A DNA stretch of 64,000 nucleotides from NCBI RefSeq assembly GCF_003992665.1, contig NZ_RZMX01000009.1:1-64000 (forward strand). The letters are read 5' to 3'. Shown in pieces: positions 18,967-28,161 of this stretch (position 1 is the stretch's first letter; each line of letters opens with the position of its first letter). Source of the DNA: Pelagibacterium montanilacus (GTDB lineage: Bacteria > Pseudomonadota > Alphaproteobacteria > Rhizobiales > Devosiaceae). Position numbers and translations under genes: made by a program. The notes below the pieces were generated by a model, which was not told the origin of the DNA, ran no database searches, and worked only from the letters and a program-made list of their open reading frames with translations.

Positions 18967-19731
18967 TCAGCGTTTTGTGCGGCGCGGGCGGGCGGGGGAC
19001 CCGGCGGCTTCCTCGGCATAGGGGGCGAGGATGTCCATGAGGTCGCGGCTGCGCGCTTCGGGCGCCACCAGCAGCGCCCGCTCGGCGACATCCTCGAGAT
19101 GGGTGCTCATCAGCCGCATGGCGTTCTCGGAATCCCCGGCGATCAGCGCGTCGATGATTTCGCTGTGTTCGCTGACGGCGCATTCCGATGAATGGGGCCG
19201 GCTGAACGCCGAGAGCATCAGCCCGCAGCGATAGGACACCTCGTTGACATAGCGGGTCAGGATCGACTTGCCGGTCATTTCCGCTAGAAGAACGTGGAAC
19301 TCGGTGGCAAGGCGGATCGAGGTCGCCTCGCTGCCCCCCCGCGCCGCCTGTTCGGCCTCGACATGGGCGCGCAACTGAGCGATCTGGTCGGGCTCGAGCC
19401 GGCCGGCCAGCGCCTTGACCACGAGACGCTCCAACTCGATCCGGATATCGAAGGTGTCGCGCGCCTCTTCCATGGATGGGGTTGCGACGACGGCTATGCG
19501 GTTGCGCCGCAGATCGACCAGGCCCTCTGAGCCGAGCTGTCCCAGCGCGTGGCGCGCTATGGTGCGGCTGACGCCGAAGCGCTCGCCCAGCGCATCCTCG
19601 GGCAGCCGGTCCCCCGGGCGCAGCGCGCGCTCGACGATGGCGCGGCGGATAGCCCGGCAGATCGTGCCCGCCTTGTCCTCGCCTGCGCCCCCCAAGGTGC
19701 GGGTCTTGCCCGTTGCTGTGCTGCCGGCCAT
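18967..19731 (-). CDS. GntR family regulator (FadR/FCD type)
   Basis: This 254-residue transcription regulator has an N-terminal winged helix (about 20-85) with IRRAIVERALRPGDRLPEDAL and GVSRTIARHALGQLGSEGLV. The C-terminal FCD ligand-binding domain (about 95-235) includes DIRIELERLVVKALAGR, and FHVLLAEMTGKSILTRYV. FCD regulators usually sense carboxylates or related metabolites and repress catabolic operons. It is divergent from the ABC importer, with 253 bases between them, so it likely controls the importer and perhaps the flanking amidohydrolases. Confidence 0.9.
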   Translation of the reverse strand: MAGSTATGKTRTLGGAGEDKAGTICRAIRRAIVERALRPGDRLPEDALGERFGVSRTIARHALGQLGSEGLVDLRRNRIAVVATPSMEEARDTFDIRIELERLVVKALAGRLEPDQIAQLRAHVEAEQAARGGSEATSIRLATEFHVLLAEMTGKSILTRYVNEVSYRCGLMLSAFSRPHSSECAVSEHSEIIDALIAGDSENAMRLMSTHLEDVAERALLVAPEARSRDLMDILAPYAEEAAGSPARPRRTKR

Positions 19732-19984
19732 GTACGCCCCCTTTGCGGCCCCGAGCCTCGTGATTAGCCATCGAGCCGCGGTTTTTCAATCGCCTATGCG
19801 CGCTCTGGAGCGCTTTGGTCGCCTAATTTGAATCCAGTCCGATGCCCAAACGATGTGCAATTGACGATGGTGCCTCGGTTTTGCCCGCTTGCCGGCTGGC
19901 CGCCCTGGACGGCGCAGGCCCGGAAAACCGGGATTTCGCCGCCGAGCCCAGCGATTGGCATCATGATTGCATGCACTATTGGTC
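19732..19984. promoter_or_regulatory. Divergent gntR / ABC operon control region
   Basis: This is a 253-base intergenic region between the GntR gene and the ABC ATPase gene. Near the right end lies TTGCATGCAC (19967-19976), one base from the perfect palindrome TTGCATGCAA, with a further ATGCAA at 19994-19999 inside the start region. These match half-sites in the 18390-18509 region. I see no riboswitch-like structure. Confidence 0.35.
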
Positions 19985-20875
19985 ATGAACAGTATGCAAA
20001 CATCATCGCCCCTATCAGGTGTTCCGCAAACGGACGCAAAGGCTGCGCCCGGATCGGGCTTTCCTGCCGTCGAGTTGTCGCAGGCCAGTGTCACGTTCGG
20101 CCAGGGCGACCAGCAGGTGCCGGCCCTTTCGGAAACCTCGCTCAAGATTGCCGATGGCGAGTTTCTCGCCCTCGTGGGCCCTTCCGGATGCGGAAAATCG
20201 ACGATCCTGAAACTGACCGCGGGGCTGATCCGGCCCACGAGCGGTGCGGTGATCGTGGGTGGCCGGGAGGTCGAGGCCAAGGCGCTGCGGATCGGGATGG
20301 CTTTCCAGAACCCCACCATGCTGCCCTGGCTGACGATCGAGAAGAACGTCATGATGCCGCTCAAGATCGTGCGGCCGTTCCGCCAGCAGTTCCACGCCAA
20401 GAAAAAGACCGAGTTTCGCGACCGCGTGCATGCGCTGCTCGAAGATGTGGGGCTCAAGGGCTTTGCCAATCATTTTCCCTGGCAGTTGTCCGGCGGCATG
20501 CTCCAGCGGGCCAATCTGTGCCGCGCGCTGGTGCACGAGCCGCGCCTGCTGCTCCTGGACGAGCCCTTCGGGGCGCTCGACCAGTTCACCCGCGAGGAGC
20601 TTTGGGGGACCCTGCAGGATCTCTGGCTCAAGCTGCGCCCGACCGTCCTGCTGGTCACCCACGATCTCAAGGAGGCGGGCTATCTCGCCGAGCGCATCTG
20701 CGTGATGAGCGCGCGCCCGGGCCGCATCCTCGATGACAGCGCGATCGAGCTGCCGCGTCCGCGCACCATCGAGATGACCTTCGAGCCCGGGTTCGTTGAG
20801 CTCAACCAGCGCCTGCGCGGGCTGATCGTCAATGCCCGCGGCGGGGTGCGCCCAAGCCAGGAGTCCCGGACATGA
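19985..20875 (+). CDS. ABC importer ATP-binding protein (NitT/TauT type)
   Basis: This is a 296-residue ATPase with Walker A GPSGCGKST, signature LSGGMLQRANLCRAL, Walker B LLLLDEPFGALD and the switch histidine in VTHDLKEA. The sequence resembles the NitT/TauT/SsuB/ThiZ class that powers uptake of nitrate, sulfonates, pyrimidines or similar small molecules. I chose ATG at 19985; TTG 19967 and ATG 19994 are alternatives. Its stop overlaps the permease start (ATGA). Confidence 0.93.
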   Translation: MNSMQTSSPLSGVPQTDAKAAPGSGFPAVELSQASVTFGQGDQQVPALSETSLKIADGEFLALVGPSGCGKSTILKLTAGLIRPTSGAVIVGGREVEAKALRIGMAFQNPTMLPWLTIEKNVMMPLKIVRPFRQQFHAKKKTEFRDRVHALLEDVGLKGFANHFPWQLSGGMLQRANLCRALVHEPRLLLLDEPFGALDQFTREELWGTLQDLWLKLRPTVLLVTHDLKEAGYLAERICVMSARPGRILDDSAIELPRPRTIEMTFEPGFVELNQRLRGLIVNARGGVRPSQESRT

Positions 20876-21642
20876 ACTATGCCATCAAGCGCCGGGTCTC
20901 GGCGGGGGCCCTGATCGTGAGCTTTTTCCTCGTCTGGGAAGTGCTGTGCATCATCCTGGGGGTTTCGGACCTGGTGCTGCCGCGTCCCAGCCAGGTGTTC
21001 TATACCCTGTTCACGCGCATGAACGTGCTCTGGCCGCATATGGTCCAGACGCTGGTCACGACCATGATCGGGTTCGCGCTCGGCGTCGCGATCGGTGTGG
21101 TGATCGGCGCTGTGATCGGGGTGTCGCGCACCGCCTATGACACCGCCTATCCGCTCCTGATCGGGTTTTCCTCCATCCCCAAGGTGGCGGTGGTCCCGAT
21201 CTTCGTGCTCTGGTTCGGCTCGGGGACCGTGCCCGCCATCCTCACGGCGATCGTGATCTGCTTTTTCCCCATCGTGGTCAACATCGCCACGGGCCTTGCG
21301 ACCACCGAGCCCGAGCAGGAGGACGTGCTCAAGGCGCTGGGGGCGAGCAAGCTCGACATTCTCTGGAATGTGGGGCTGCCCCGCACCATGCCGTTCTTTT
21401 TCGCCTCGCTCAAGGTCGCGGTGACCTATGCGTTCGTGGGCACCGTGCTCTCGGAGACCGTCGCCTCCAATCGCGGCATCGGCAATGTGATGATGACCGC
21501 CTCCTCCAATTTCGATGTGCCGCTCGTCTTTTCGGGCCTGTTCATTCTCGCCGCACTGGGTGTGGCGCTCTACGCCATCTTCTCGGCCATCGAGGGCCGG
21601 GTGACGGGCTGGGCAACGCGCAAGAACGAAATCCCAGCCTGA
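20872..21642 (+). CDS. ABC importer permease (NitT/TauT type)
   Basis: This is a 256-residue inner-membrane permease with about six hydrophobic segments. The cytoplasmic EAA loop is visible as EDVLKALGASKLDILWNVGL followed by PRTMPF, the contact with the ATPase. The family is binding-protein-dependent transport (SsuC/TauC/ThiX type). It is translationally coupled to the ATPase gene by ATGA and followed 43 bases later by the binding protein. Confidence 0.93.
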   Translation: MNYAIKRRVSAGALIVSFFLVWEVLCIILGVSDLVLPRPSQVFYTLFTRMNVLWPHMVQTLVTTMIGFALGVAIGVVIGAVIGVSRTAYDTAYPLLIGFSSIPKVAVVPIFVLWFGSGTVPAILTAIVICFFPIVVNIATGLATTEPEQEDVLKALGASKLDILWNVGLPRTMPFFFASLKVAVTYAFVGTVLSETVASNRGIGNVMMTASSNFDVPLVFSGLFILAALGVALYAIFSAIEGRVTGWATRKNEIPA

Positions 21643-21685
21643 TCCGACCGTCATTCCAGACGCAAACGCCTCAAGGAGAACTTTG

Positions 21686-22714
21686 ATGAAGAGACTGCTG
21701 ACCGCCACGCTCGGCCTTGCCGCGCTCACCATGTCTTCGGCCTTCGCCCAGGACCTCACCGATGTGCGCTTCACCCTGGGCTGGGTGACCCAGGGATCGG
21801 ACGCCGCGTTCTTCGTGGCCAAAGACAAGGGCTATTTCGAGGACGAGGGCCTCAACGTCATCATCGACCAGGGCGAGGGCTCGGGGGCGACGGTGACGCG
21901 CATCATGGGCGGGGCCTATGATGCGGGGTTCGGCGACATCAACGCCATCATCCAGAACGCTGCCGACCGTCCCGACCAGGTGCCGGTCATGGTCTACATG
22001 ATGTGGAACCAGCCCCCTTTTGCCGTCGTCACCAAGAAATCGAGCGGAATTTCCGCGATCGAGGATTTCGAGGGACGGGTTCTGGGCGGCGCGCAGGGCA
22101 CGCCCACCACGCGCCTGTTGCCGGTGTTTGCGCGCACCAACGGGCTGGACATCGACGCCATCGAGATTTCCAACATGGCGCCGAACCTGCAAGAGCCGAT
22201 GCTGATCCGCGACGAGATCGACGGCGCACTAGTCTTTAACATCACCAGCTATTTCAATCTCCTCAACAACCGCCAGGATCCCGAGAACGATTTCGACTGG
22301 TGGCTGTTCGGTGACTACGGCATGGATCTTTATTCCAACGGGATGATGGTGTCCCAGGACATGATCGAGAACAATCCCGAAGCGGTGGCCGGGCTGGTGC
22401 GTGCGGTCAACAAGGCCTCGATCGAGATCGGGCTGGACCAGGACATGGCCATGGAAGCGGTGATGAACTTCGATAACCTCGTCAATGAAGAGATCGAGCG
22501 CATGCGCCTCAACTTCGCCTATGAGCGCCTGATGGCCTCCGAGGAAGCTGCCGAGATCGGACTGGGCGACGTTGATGACGAGAGGCTGGCCCGCGCCATC
22601 GACATCGTGGTCGAGGGCTACGACCTTTCGAGCACGCCAGAGACCAGCGATGTGTTCAGCCGCGAATTTCTCCCCGCGCGCGAGGAGCGTGAACTGGTCT
22701 ACCAGGCCCAGTAA
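21686..22714 (+). CDS. ABC importer substrate-binding protein (NMT1/THI5-like)
   Basis: This 342-residue protein has a clear Sec signal peptide (MKRLLTATLGLAALTMSSAF, cleavage probably after AFA) and an NMT1/THI5/SsuA-like periplasmic binding fold. RFTLGWVTQGSDAAFFVAKDKGYF is followed by EDEGL and GEGSGATVTRIMGGAYDAGF. Such proteins bind pyrimidine precursors, sulfonates, nitrate or aromatic acids; the exact ligand cannot be read. The nearby deaminase-like genes favour a nitrogen heterocycle. A strong AAGGAGA site precedes ATG 21686, and a terminator follows. Confidence 0.92.
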   Translation: MKRLLTATLGLAALTMSSAFAQDLTDVRFTLGWVTQGSDAAFFVAKDKGYFEDEGLNVIIDQGEGSGATVTRIMGGAYDAGFGDINAIIQNAADRPDQVPVMVYMMWNQPPFAVVTKKSSGISAIEDFEGRVLGGAQGTPTTRLLPVFARTNGLDIDAIEISNMAPNLQEPMLIRDEIDGALVFNITSYFNLLNNRQDPENDFDWWLFGDYGMDLYSNGMMVSQDMIENNPEAVAGLVRAVNKASIEIGLDQDMAMEAVMNFDNLVNEEIERMRLNFAYERLMASEEAAEIGLGDVDDERLARAIDIVVEGYDLSSTPETSDVFSREFLPAREERELVYQAQ

Positions 22715-22734
22715 CCTTAAGGTGCGTCCAACCC

Positions 22735-22775
22735 GCCCCTCTCCGGCGTTCGACCGGGGAGGGGCTTTTTCTTTT
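22735..22775 (+). terminator. Rho-independent terminator after binding-protein gene
   Basis: The arm GCCCCTCTCCGG (22735-22746) pairs with CCGGGGAGGGGC (22754-22765), a 12-bp stem with one G-T pair and a 7-base loop. It is followed by TTTTTCTTTT. The position just after the binding-protein stop suggests that most ABC operon transcripts end here. The next amidohydrolase starts only 14 bases later and may be expressed by read-through. Confidence 0.9.
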
Positions 22776-22788
22776 CAGGAGGCGAAAA

Positions 22789-24234
22789 ATGGCATCGATC
22801 AAGGTGAGCCATGCCCTGCTCGACCCCACGCGCCCGGTCGACCGGCAGGTCGCGATCGGCTGGAAGGACGGGGTCTTTTCCGAGGTGAAGCCGGGAACGC
22901 CAGAGCGGCGCGGCGCGGGGCGCAGGCTGGCGGTGCCCGCGCTCGCCAATGGCCATGACCACGCGCGGCCTCTGGCGCTGTCCTCGTTCGGGGCTGCGTT
23001 CATGGGGCTCGAGACCTGGCTGCCCAGATCCATGCTCGCCACGCCCCCCGATGCCCATCTCGCCGCGCTGGCGCCCTTTGCCCGCGCCGCCCGGTCCGGC
23101 TGCGGGTCGGTGATGGTGCACTATACCCGTCCCAGCGGACGGCTGTCGGCACTCGATGAAGCGCGCGCAGTGGCCAGAGCGGCGGGGGAAGTGGGAATCC
23201 GCATTGCCTATGCTCCGGCGCTCAGAGATCGCAATCCGCTGGTTTATGGCGAGGAGGCGGACATGCTCGCGCGCCTGCCGGCAGAGGTCGCCGCGATCGT
23301 GGAGGACACCTATTGCCGGCCGGCGGCGCCCCCCGAGGCCATGATCGAGATGACCGAGGCGATCGGGGAGGCGATCGGCGGGCCGATGGTGGACGTGCAG
23401 TTCGGGCCCGCGGGCGTGCAGTGGTGCTCGCACGCGCTGCTGGTGGCGATCGCGGAGCGCTCGGCCGCAACCGGGCGCGGGGTCCATATGCACCTGCTGG
23501 AGACCCCCTACCAGCGGCTCTGGGCGGACCGGACGTTTCCCGGCGGGATCGTCACCTATCTGAAGGATATCGGGCTTCTTTCCCCGCGCCTGACGCTGGC
23601 CCATTGCGTCCATGCCCGGCCCGGGGAACTCGAGATGATCGCGGACGCCGGGGCCGTGATCGTCACCAATTCGAGTTCGAACATGCACCTGGGCTCGGGC
23701 AAGGGGCCGATCGCGGACGCCCATGGGCGGGGATGCAGGATCGCTGTGGGCATGGACGGGCTGGCGTTCGACGAGGACGACGACATGGTGCGAGAAACGC
23801 GGCTGGCCAATGCGCTGCATGGCGGGCCGGCATTCGCGCGCACCTGGGATCGCAAGGCGTTTCTCCTCGAGAGCATCGCCAACGGCCGGGCGGCGACGGG
23901 GGCGCCCGGAGCGGGGCGGATCGCCAGGGGGGAGGCGGCGGATCTGCTGGTCCTCGATTATGACCGGCTGGATCGGGACCGGATCATGGATGTCGATCCG
24001 ATCGACCTGCTGTTTGCCCGCGCGAGCGCCCAGGAGGTCAGCGATCTTGTGGTGGCGGGGCGCTATGTTGTGCGAGAGGGGCAGTTGACCGGGGTAGACC
24101 TCGAGGGCACCGAGCGGGCCCTGCGCGAGCTCTACCGGCACGAAATCGCCCGTTTCGCTGCGCTCGAAGGCGCGTGGCCGGTCATAGAGCGCGAGATCGA
24201 GGCCTGGTTCAGGGACTTCTCGGGCTGCTGCTGA
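22789..24234 (+). CDS. Amidohydrolase (cytosine/guanine deaminase-like)
   Basis: This is a 481-residue amidohydrolase superfamily protein. Metal-binding His residues appear in LANGHDHARPL, HMHLLETPYQRLW, and AHCVHARPGE, with VTNSSSNMHLGSG and GMDGLAFDEDDDM near the active site. ADLLVLDYDR lies at the C-terminus. The pattern is that of the ATZ/TRZ and cytosine/guanine deaminase branch, so a heterocyclic amine is a likely substrate. AGGAGG lies just upstream of the ATG. The 3' end overlaps the convergent XdhC gene by about 100 bases. Confidence 0.87.
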   Translation: MASIKVSHALLDPTRPVDRQVAIGWKDGVFSEVKPGTPERRGAGRRLAVPALANGHDHARPLALSSFGAAFMGLETWLPRSMLATPPDAHLAALAPFARAARSGCGSVMVHYTRPSGRLSALDEARAVARAAGEVGIRIAYAPALRDRNPLVYGEEADMLARLPAEVAAIVEDTYCRPAAPPEAMIEMTEAIGEAIGGPMVDVQFGPAGVQWCSHALLVAIAERSAATGRGVHMHLLETPYQRLWADRTFPGGIVTYLKDIGLLSPRLTLAHCVHARPGELEMIADAGAVIVTNSSSNMHLGSGKGPIADAHGRGCRIAVGMDGLAFDEDDDMVRETRLANALHGGPAFARTWDRKAFLLESIANGRAATGAPGAGRIARGEAADLLVLDYDRLDRDRIMDVDPIDLLFARASAQEVSDLVVAGRYVVREGQLTGVDLEGTERALRELYRHEIARFAALEGAWPVIEREIEAWFRDFSGCC

Positions 24235-25148
24235 GCGGTGACGGGCCGAGGCCTGATGACGCGCGAGCCGGGGGTGGCGCCGGAGGCGGCGATGATCTCG
24301 CCGACGATCGCGGTGGCGATTTCCATCGGCGCGCGGGCTCCGATCTCGAGCCCTATGGGCGCGCGCAGGCGACCGATCAGGGGCTCGGGGACGCCGGCCT
24401 GGAGTAGTCGGGCCCGCCGTGCCGCGATCCGGGAGCGCGAGCCCATGACGCCGACAAAGCCCGCATCGGAACGCAGGACGGCGGCAAGCAGTGCGACCTC
24501 GGTCGCAGTGTCGTGGGTCAGGATGGCGATCGCGGTCCAGGGGTCGGCCTCGGCGAGCCTTGCCGGATCTGCGGCGGCTGGGGGCAGAAGCACGGCCTTC
24601 CATCCCAGTGCTTCGGCCAAAGTCACGAGCGCCAGGGCGAAGGGATCGGTGCCCACCACGATCAGTCTCTGGCGCGGGACGAACAGGGCGCGGGCGGGCC
24701 AGCGGTCCGAGCCCCGCCAGGCGGTGGCGGTCGTTGCGCGCTGATAGCCGTCGCTCGCATAAAAGGCGGGGCGGCGTGCCGCGCTCAGGTGCTCAAGGGC
24801 CGTGATCGCGCGGTCCCCGGGCGCCAAACGTTCGACAAGGACGACCAGTTGTCCGCCGCAGGGCAGGCGAATGTCGATAAAGGGGCTGGACCGGCCATAG
24901 ACGAGGCGTCGCGGCCGGCCCTCCGCGATCACCGCGCGGGCGTGGCAGGCGACGTCGCCCTCGATGCAGCCGCCCGAAAGAAAGCCGGTGCGCTCGGCGT
25001 GGGTGACCACCATCTGGGTGCCGACGGGGCGCGGGCCGCCATCAGCCGCAACGATGGTGGCAAGGGCGAAGGGCTCGGGGCCTTCCGCCGCGGCCAGAAG
25101 CGCGGGGCGGATGTCGTCGATCTGCTCGTTTCGGGTCCAGGGGCTCAT
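24132..25148 (-). CDS. XdhC/CoxI family molybdenum-cofactor protein
   Basis: This 338-residue protein has an N-terminal XdhC_CoxI domain (about 10-80: ALATIVAADGGPRPVGTQMV and LSGGCIEGDVACHARAVI) and a C-terminal Rossmann XdhC domain (about 165-290: GFVGVMGSRSRIAARRARLL; GLEIGARAPMEIATAIVGEI). XdhC proteins deliver sulfurated molybdenum cofactor to xanthine-dehydrogenase-family enzymes. It is the last gene of the minus-strand iorA-iorB-xdhC operon, 10 bases after iorB. Its final about 35 codons overlap the convergent amidohydrolase, which is unusual. Confidence 0.9.
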   Translation of the reverse strand: MSPWTRNEQIDDIRPALLAAAEGPEPFALATIVAADGGPRPVGTQMVVTHAERTGFLSGGCIEGDVACHARAVIAEGRPRRLVYGRSSPFIDIRLPCGGQLVVLVERLAPGDRAITALEHLSAARRPAFYASDGYQRATTATAWRGSDRWPARALFVPRQRLIVVGTDPFALALVTLAEALGWKAVLLPPAAADPARLAEADPWTAIAILTHDTATEVALLAAVLRSDAGFVGVMGSRSRIAARRARLLQAGVPEPLIGRLRAPIGLEIGARAPMEIATAIVGEIIAASGATPGSRVIRPRPVTAQQQPEKSLNQASISRSMTGHAPSSAAKRAISCR

Positions 25149-25158
25149 CGGCGGGGCC

Positions 25159-27471
25159 TCAGGCCTCTGGAACCAGCACGCTGCGGGTTCGCCGCAGGCC
25201 GATGGTCTGGGTGGTGGCGAAGGGCAGGCGGCGGATGCGGCGGCCCGTTGCGGCGTGGATGGCATTGCCAAGGGCCGCGGCGACGGGAACGATGCCCGGC
25301 TCGCCCGCGCCGCCGGGGGGCAGGTCGCTCTCGATGATCGAGACCTCCACTTCCGGGGCGTTGGCGAGGCGCTGGATGGGGTAGTCGTGAAAATTCGACT
25401 GGACCACCGCGCCGTCCTCGAAGGTGATGGCGCTCATCAGGGCGCTGGTGACCCCAAAGCTGATGCCGCCCTCCATCTGCGCCACAACGGCGTCGGGGTT
25501 GATCACGAGACCCACATCGATGGCGCACAGGACGCGATCGACCGTGATCTCGCCATCGGTGGCGATCGTCACCTCTGCGATCTGGGCGACGATGCTGCGG
25601 TGGCATTCCTCGATCGCGATGCCGCGCCCGCGGCCCGGTGTGAGCGGTGCGCCCCAGTCGGCCATTTCCGCCACCCGGTCGAGGACTGCGAGGTGGCGGG
25701 GATGATCGCGCAGGAGGGCGCGGCGATAGGCGAGCGGATCGGCGCCGGCGGCCAGCGCGCATTCGTCGATGAAGCTCTCGATAAAGAAGGTGTTGAAGGA
25801 ATAGCCGTTGGACCGCCAGAGCCCGATGGGCACGTGGCTGGGCACATGCTGGCTGCGCACCCGTCTGCTGGGAACGGTGTAATAGGGCTTGTCGAGCCCT
25901 TCGACCGTGAAGCGGTCCCCGTCCGGGCCCGGGTTGAACGGGAGGTTGCGCCCGGCAATGCCCTCGATCGCCGATTGGGCGGTGACCCGGATGTCATAGG
26001 CGAGCGGCAGGCCGTCCGGGCCGAGGCCTGCGCGCAAACGAGCCGCAGCGTGACTGCGATAGAGCCCGCCTCTTATGTCCTCCTCGCGCGACCAGATCAG
26101 TTTGACCGGACGGCCCCGGTGCCGGGCGGCGAGGAAGGCGGCCTGGGCGACCACGTCCTGATCGCTGCGCCGCCCGAAGGCGCCTCCGTTCATGGTGATG
26201 TTGCAGGTGACCGAGGCGGGGTGGACATCGGCCCAGCTCGCCCCGTTGTAAACGCCCTGGCGCACGGCGATCGGCGCCTGGGAGGGCACCCAGGCCTCGG
26301 CCGCCCCGTCCTCGCGGATGATGACGGTGGCGTTCATGGGCTCCATGCAGGCATGGGTGACGAAGGGCGCCTCGTAGGTGGCCTCGACCCGGTCGGCTGC
26401 CGTGGTGATCGCTGCCTCGGCGTCGCCGTCATCGACGGCATCGTGGGGATCATCGCTTGTGAGCGCGGCGTTGAGATCCCGGGACATCTGGGCGGTCGCG
26501 AAGGTGTCGAAATCTGTCGAGGTCCAGGAGATGTCGAGAAGCTGGGCGGCCTGCTCGGCCTGCCACCAGGAGCGGGCGACCACCGCGACCTGCCGTCTAT
26601 TGACGATTGCCACATCGAGGATGCCCGGCTGGGCGCGCACGTCGGGTTCGTTGTTGATGGCTGCGAGTTCGGCGCCAAACACCGGGGCATGGCGGATCGC
26701 GGCGTGGAGCATGTCGGGGAGGACGACGTCCATGCCAAAGACCGGGGCGCCGCGCACCTTGGCGGGCAGGTCGACCCGGGGCTGGGAGCGGCCTATGATC
26801 CGCCACTGGGCAGCCGGCTTGAGCGCGGGATCCTCGGGCGGGGAGAGCACTGCCGCGTCGGCGGCCAGCTGTCCGTAGGACAGCGTGCGCCCGGAGGCTG
26901 CATGGGTGACGAACCCGTCATCGGTCGTGAGCGCGGAGACGGGAACCCCGAGCCGGGCCGAGGCAGCGGCGATCAGCATCTGGCGGGCCGAGGCGCCGGC
27001 CACCCGCATGGGGTGCCACATGGCCATGGTGGATGCCGAGGCGCCGGTCGAGATGAAACCAGCAAGGCCCAGAACGCGCCGCCCGACCCAGACCACCGGG
27101 CCGCTCGCTTCCTCGGGGCGGACGCCGAGGACATTGAACCAGTTCGAGTAGGCCGGATGAAGCTCGGTGGGGAAGACCACGCTGAGCCTCTCGTCCATGG
27201 GAATGTCGAGCTCTTCGGCCACCACCATGGCGAGACCGGTATGGATGCCCTGACCCATTTCGGTGCGCGGCACGCTCACGACCACGCGGCCATCGCTGTG
27301 GATGGTGAGAAAGGCGTTGAGCACGGCGCGTTCGCCATCCACGAAACTCTCAAGCCCGTCGACATCGACGGTCGAGAGCAGGCCGACGCCGCCGACCGCG
27401 GCGACCATCGCGGTGCCGGCGACCGCGGCGCCGGTGAACAGAAAGGTGCGGCGGGACAATAACCGGGGCAT
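25159..27471 (-). CDS. Molybdopterin-binding oxidoreductase large subunit (IorB type)
   Basis: This 770-residue molybdenum hydroxylase subunit of the xanthine dehydrogenase/aldehyde oxidase family is of the IorB (isoquinoline 1-oxidoreductase beta) type. It begins with a twin-arginine-like leader (SRRTFLFTGAAVAGTAMVAA), followed by VPRTEMGQGIHTGLAMVVAE. Other visible stretches are GGAFGRRSDQDVVAQAAFLA and VDRVLCAIDVGLVINPDAVV. It likely hydroxylates an N-heterocycle or aldehyde in the periplasm or at the membrane. Partner genes are the 2Fe-2S subunit upstream (10-base gap) and XdhC downstream. Confidence 0.92.
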   Translation of the reverse strand: MPRLLSRRTFLFTGAAVAGTAMVAAVGGVGLLSTVDVDGLESFVDGERAVLNAFLTIHSDGRVVVSVPRTEMGQGIHTGLAMVVAEELDIPMDERLSVVFPTELHPAYSNWFNVLGVRPEEASGPVVWVGRRVLGLAGFISTGASASTMAMWHPMRVAGASARQMLIAAASARLGVPVSALTTDDGFVTHAASGRTLSYGQLAADAAVLSPPEDPALKPAAQWRIIGRSQPRVDLPAKVRGAPVFGMDVVLPDMLHAAIRHAPVFGAELAAINNEPDVRAQPGILDVAIVNRRQVAVVARSWWQAEQAAQLLDISWTSTDFDTFATAQMSRDLNAALTSDDPHDAVDDGDAEAAITTAADRVEATYEAPFVTHACMEPMNATVIIREDGAAEAWVPSQAPIAVRQGVYNGASWADVHPASVTCNITMNGGAFGRRSDQDVVAQAAFLAARHRGRPVKLIWSREEDIRGGLYRSHAAARLRAGLGPDGLPLAYDIRVTAQSAIEGIAGRNLPFNPGPDGDRFTVEGLDKPYYTVPSRRVRSQHVPSHVPIGLWRSNGYSFNTFFIESFIDECALAAGADPLAYRRALLRDHPRHLAVLDRVAEMADWGAPLTPGRGRGIAIEECHRSIVAQIAEVTIATDGEITVDRVLCAIDVGLVINPDAVVAQMEGGISFGVTSALMSAITFEDGAVVQSNFHDYPIQRLANAPEVEVSIIESDLPPGGAGEPGIVPVAAALGNAIHAATGRRIRRLPFATTQTIGLRRTRSVLVPEA

Positions 27472-27481
27472 GGCGGGCTCC

Positions 27482-27952
27482 TCAGGCCTGGTCGCGCGCG
27501 GCGGCGGCGCGGTGGATGGCACGGCGGATGCGCGGATAGGTGCCGCATCGGCAGATATTGGTGATCGCCTCGTCGATCTCGGCGTCGGTGGGCCGGGGGT
27601 TTTCCGCGAGCAGGGCCGTGGCGGCGATGATGAAACCGGGCTGGCAGAAGCCGCATTGGGGCACCTGCTCGTCGAGCCAGGCCTGCTGGACATCCGAGAG
27701 GGTGCCCTCGGTATCCGATAATCCCTCTATGGTCACGACCGAGGCGCCCGAGACGCTGCCCAGCGGAGTGATGCAGGAGGGGGTCGATTGCCCGTCGATC
27801 AGAACCCGGCAGGCGCCGCACTGGGCGATGCCGCAGCCATATTTGGGCCCCAGAAGTCCCAGCTCCTCGCGCAGCACCCAGAGAAGCGGTTTGGCGGCGT
27901 CTGCCTGGATATCAAGAGAAGTGCCGTTGACGGTCAGCGAAACCAATGTCAT
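27482..27952 (-). CDS. [2Fe-2S] subunit of molybdenum hydroxylase (IorA type)
   Basis: This is a 156-residue ferredoxin-type subunit. The plant-type cluster ligands are in [20 protein letters not shown], and the second helical cluster domain has CGFCQPG and [13 protein letters not shown]. This two-cluster small subunit passes electrons from the molybdenum subunit encoded next. I chose ATG at 27952 because AAAAGGAG lies directly upstream. It is the first gene of its operon and divergent from the AraC regulator. Confidence 0.94.
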   Translation of the reverse strand: MTLVSLTVNGTSLDIQADAAKPLLWVLREELGLLGPKYGCGIAQCGACRVLIDGQSTPSCITPLGSVSGASVVTIEGLSDTEGTLSDVQQAWLDEQVPQCGFCQPGFIIAATALLAENPRPTDAEIDEAITNICRCGTYPRIRRAIHRAAAARDQA

Positions 27953-28161
27953 CTCCTTTTTGCACGTGCAGCCAGACGCGTTCCGGATCAATATTTGACA
28001 TAAACAACAACACAGCTCCGCCGTTACTCGAATATGCGTCGAGTTTATTGAAAATCGTCAGTTCAGCGTCAAATTGAAGTGTGAATTTCGGTCGGTTGCG
28101 TGTTACTCTGGGGCAAGAGATTTCGGTCTCACTACGCTAGCTGTCGAAAGGAGTGGCGAGA
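27953..28161. promoter_or_regulatory. Divergent iorA / araC control region
   Basis: This is a 209-base AT-richer intergenic region between the molybdenum hydroxylase operon and the AraC-type gene. It contains the partial inverted pair ACTCGAATATGCGTCGAGT (28026-28044), which could be a regulator site. No -35/-10 pair is clear enough to name. Confidence 0.4.

Noticed and set aside
22717-24603. 628-residue minus-strand frame opposite the second amidohydrolase
   Set aside because: The translation is arginine/proline-rich without motifs, and it crosses the terminator region; it is a shadow of the amidohydrolase.
24964-27462. 832-residue open frame opposite the molybdenum hydroxylase gene
   Set aside because: The minus-strand gene has a Tat leader and molybdopterin-binding motifs and fits its operon; the plus frame has none and is a GC artefact.
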